Below are positions 48,038 to 49,309 of a stretch of 49,309 bases of DNA, one piece after another. Numbering within the stretch: position 1 is the first letter of the stretch; each line of letters starts with the position of its first letter. The translations under genes and the position numbers were made by a program. The notes under the pieces were generated by a model, which saw only the letters and a program-made list of their open reading frames with translations, did not search any database and was not told where the DNA came from. Source of the stretch: Daldinia sp. FL1419 (Eukaryota > Ascomycota > Sordariomycetes > Xylariales > Hypoxylaceae); the NCBI GenBank assembly GCA_025201765.1, contig MU623536.1:1-49309 (forward strand), given 5' to 3'.

Positions 48038-49309
48038 CCCAGCACGCCTCACGGTCGAGCAATTTACAAGATGCCTCTTTTAAATTCCGATAGGGGACTT
48101 GATATACAAATTGATTTGCAGCTTCAGAATAACCAATTGACCCGTCCAATTAATCCCGTCACAAGAAAATACAGGTTGACATAGGTAAGTATAACGTAAA
48201 ATGAGCGGGGGATTCGCTTGACGTTACTATTTCTGTCCGAGGGTTTGGTTAAAAAAAGAAAAGAAGAAGGAAATAAAAATGTGATGGATTATAATGGTAG
48301 CAAACAGCGGGAACACGCTTTATTACGAATTAAATATCCAAGTTGCAAATGGGCCGAGAACTGCGAAAAGCCCGGGAGCGGCGCGCAAACTGGGAACTTA
48401 GGCCTGCCGAGCCTTTTGGGAATCTCTGAGCTCGGCCGTCGTCATAAGAATGAACCTTGAAATTTCGTAATACAGTGAGTAAGTAAGCAAACAGCTTTAG
48501 AATAGGGGGCGCCGAGTTGGAATGAGGGAGATGGACGAATTAAGTGGTGAGGGAAGAGAAAGGGGAAATTGATAAATATTTGATACACCAAAGTATAAAC
48601 TCGGTATACGGAGGGAATGTACAGAGAGGGATGTATGGAAGGGATCGAAGTACGTGTATGATAAAGTAAGCAAAAAAATAAGAATAAATGTGTGAATGTG
48701 AAGTATAGTGATACTCAGCCTCGACGCAAATAGAAAATACGGAGTAAACTACCGTGAGACTGTACGATGGGCTGGGGACAGGGAATTTCGGAAACCGGGG
48801 TGGATTTCGAAAAGACGCGGGGCTCGAAATTGTCTTGATGTTCCAAATGTTCCAAATGTTCCCAGTGGTCCCCCAGTGGTTCCCAATAGTCCCCTGAATG
48901 GTTCCAATGGTTCCAATGGTTCCAACGGCTCCAACGGCTCCCATAGGTTCCAACCTCAGATTTGGTTGATCAAGACTTTACATGTAAAGTAGACACATGC
49001 ACATACCTTGTATGTTTCGGGGAAGCACGGCACGGAACGATACCGCAGTACTAGGTAATGTAGTATGAAATCGAATTAAGATAGGATAAAGTTCCTTAGA
49101 GTCTATCTGAATGTGGCATGTTGGTGGTGAAAAAAAGAAACCCGCCCATAGAATTTACGGGACGGCAGTTTGCTAGGATGTGTAAGTGCGAATGGGCGAA
49201 GTGGGTTAGGTATTACCTACAGTCATGGGACAAAAAAACCGCGCACCTCAAATTTATATATATATAGTTTCAATAATTCCTTTTAATATCATAATATATA
49301 GATATTAAT
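48038..49309. promoter_or_regulatory. upstream region of the internal-cluster Zn2Cys6 gene
   Basis: Includes the probable promoter of the minus-strand gene and a minisatellite about 800 bp upstream of its start. No other gene is recognised up to the window end. Confidence 0.45.
48838..48955. repeat. degenerate 9-bp minisatellite (ATGGTTCCA-like)
   Basis: About a dozen copies of a 9-bp unit with variants ATGTTCCAA, ATGGTTCCA and ACGGCTCCA. The centre is more diverged than the two ends. Because the unit is a multiple of three, frames stay open through it on both strands and give Gly-Ser-Asn or Gly-Thr-Ile repeats; these are side effects rather than evidence of a gene. Confidence 0.88.

Noticed and set aside
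48708..48992. Asn-Gly-Ser repeat protein encoded through the minisatellite
   Set aside because: The open frame is produced by the 9-bp period; flanking parts are not coding-like.
1..49309. CRISPR arrays, rRNA genes, bacterial operons, intact LTR or DNA transposons
   Set aside because: No regularly spaced repeats, rRNA cores, terminal repeats or intact transposase/reverse transcriptase motifs were seen on either strand.

Overview
The window comes from a filamentous ascomycete (Pezizomycotina, probably a Sordariomycete-like lineage; the rank is an inference). Protein genes are broken by short GT..AG introns, mostly 60-140 nt, with CTAAC/CTAAT-type branch points. The proteins are typical fungal housekeeping and regulatory types: two Zn2Cys6 factors, Ubp6, ARPC4, SNX3, a Rim2-type carrier and a Shb17-like phosphatase. 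There is also a nuclear tRNA-Ser. All gene models below were spliced by hand so that the reading frame, splice signals and family alignment agree.

Layout. 1-16,100 contains no gene I can support. It is intergenic DNA with simple repeats, homopolymers, stop-dense blocks and many TAGGTA/TACCTA words; its last 2.5 kb is pyrimidine-rich and leads into a Zn2Cys6 regulator (16,101-17,404, +). 17,405-24,356 is again gene-free apart from a tRNA-like/SINE-like relic near 23.9 kb. A dense housekeeping block follows: a Shb17-like histidine phosphatase (24,357-25,700, -), a small single-pass membrane protein (26,855-27,268, +), the proteasome deubiquitinase Ubp6 (27,888-29,657, -) and the Arp2/3 subunit ARPC4 (30,369-31,131, +). 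Ubp6 and ARPC4 are divergent and share a 711-bp promoter with a CRE-like/E-box composite site near its midpoint. After about 3 kb of gene-free leader come an 830-aa RRM protein (34,265-37,104, +) and the sorting nexin SNX3 (38,567-39,332, +).

39,874-42,785 is the most unusual stretch. Two broken genes lie head to head: a subtilisin-like (S8) protease relic on the minus strand and a NACHT-WD40 (STAND/NLR-like) relic on the plus strand. Both belong to families linked to fungal non-self recognition, and the pair looks like a decayed accessory island between housekeeping genes. A tRNA-Ser(CGA) (42,941-43,021, -), a mitochondrial pyrimidine-nucleotide-type carrier (43,954-45,295, -) and a second Zn2Cys6 protein whose zinc cluster is internal (46,080-48,037, -) complete the window.

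No CRISPR array, bacterial operon, rRNA operon or intact transposon was seen. Functional links between neighbours are weak, as is usual in fungi. The shared promoter of Ubp6/ARPC4 and the protease/NLR relic pair are the two arrangements where neighbourhood may matter.
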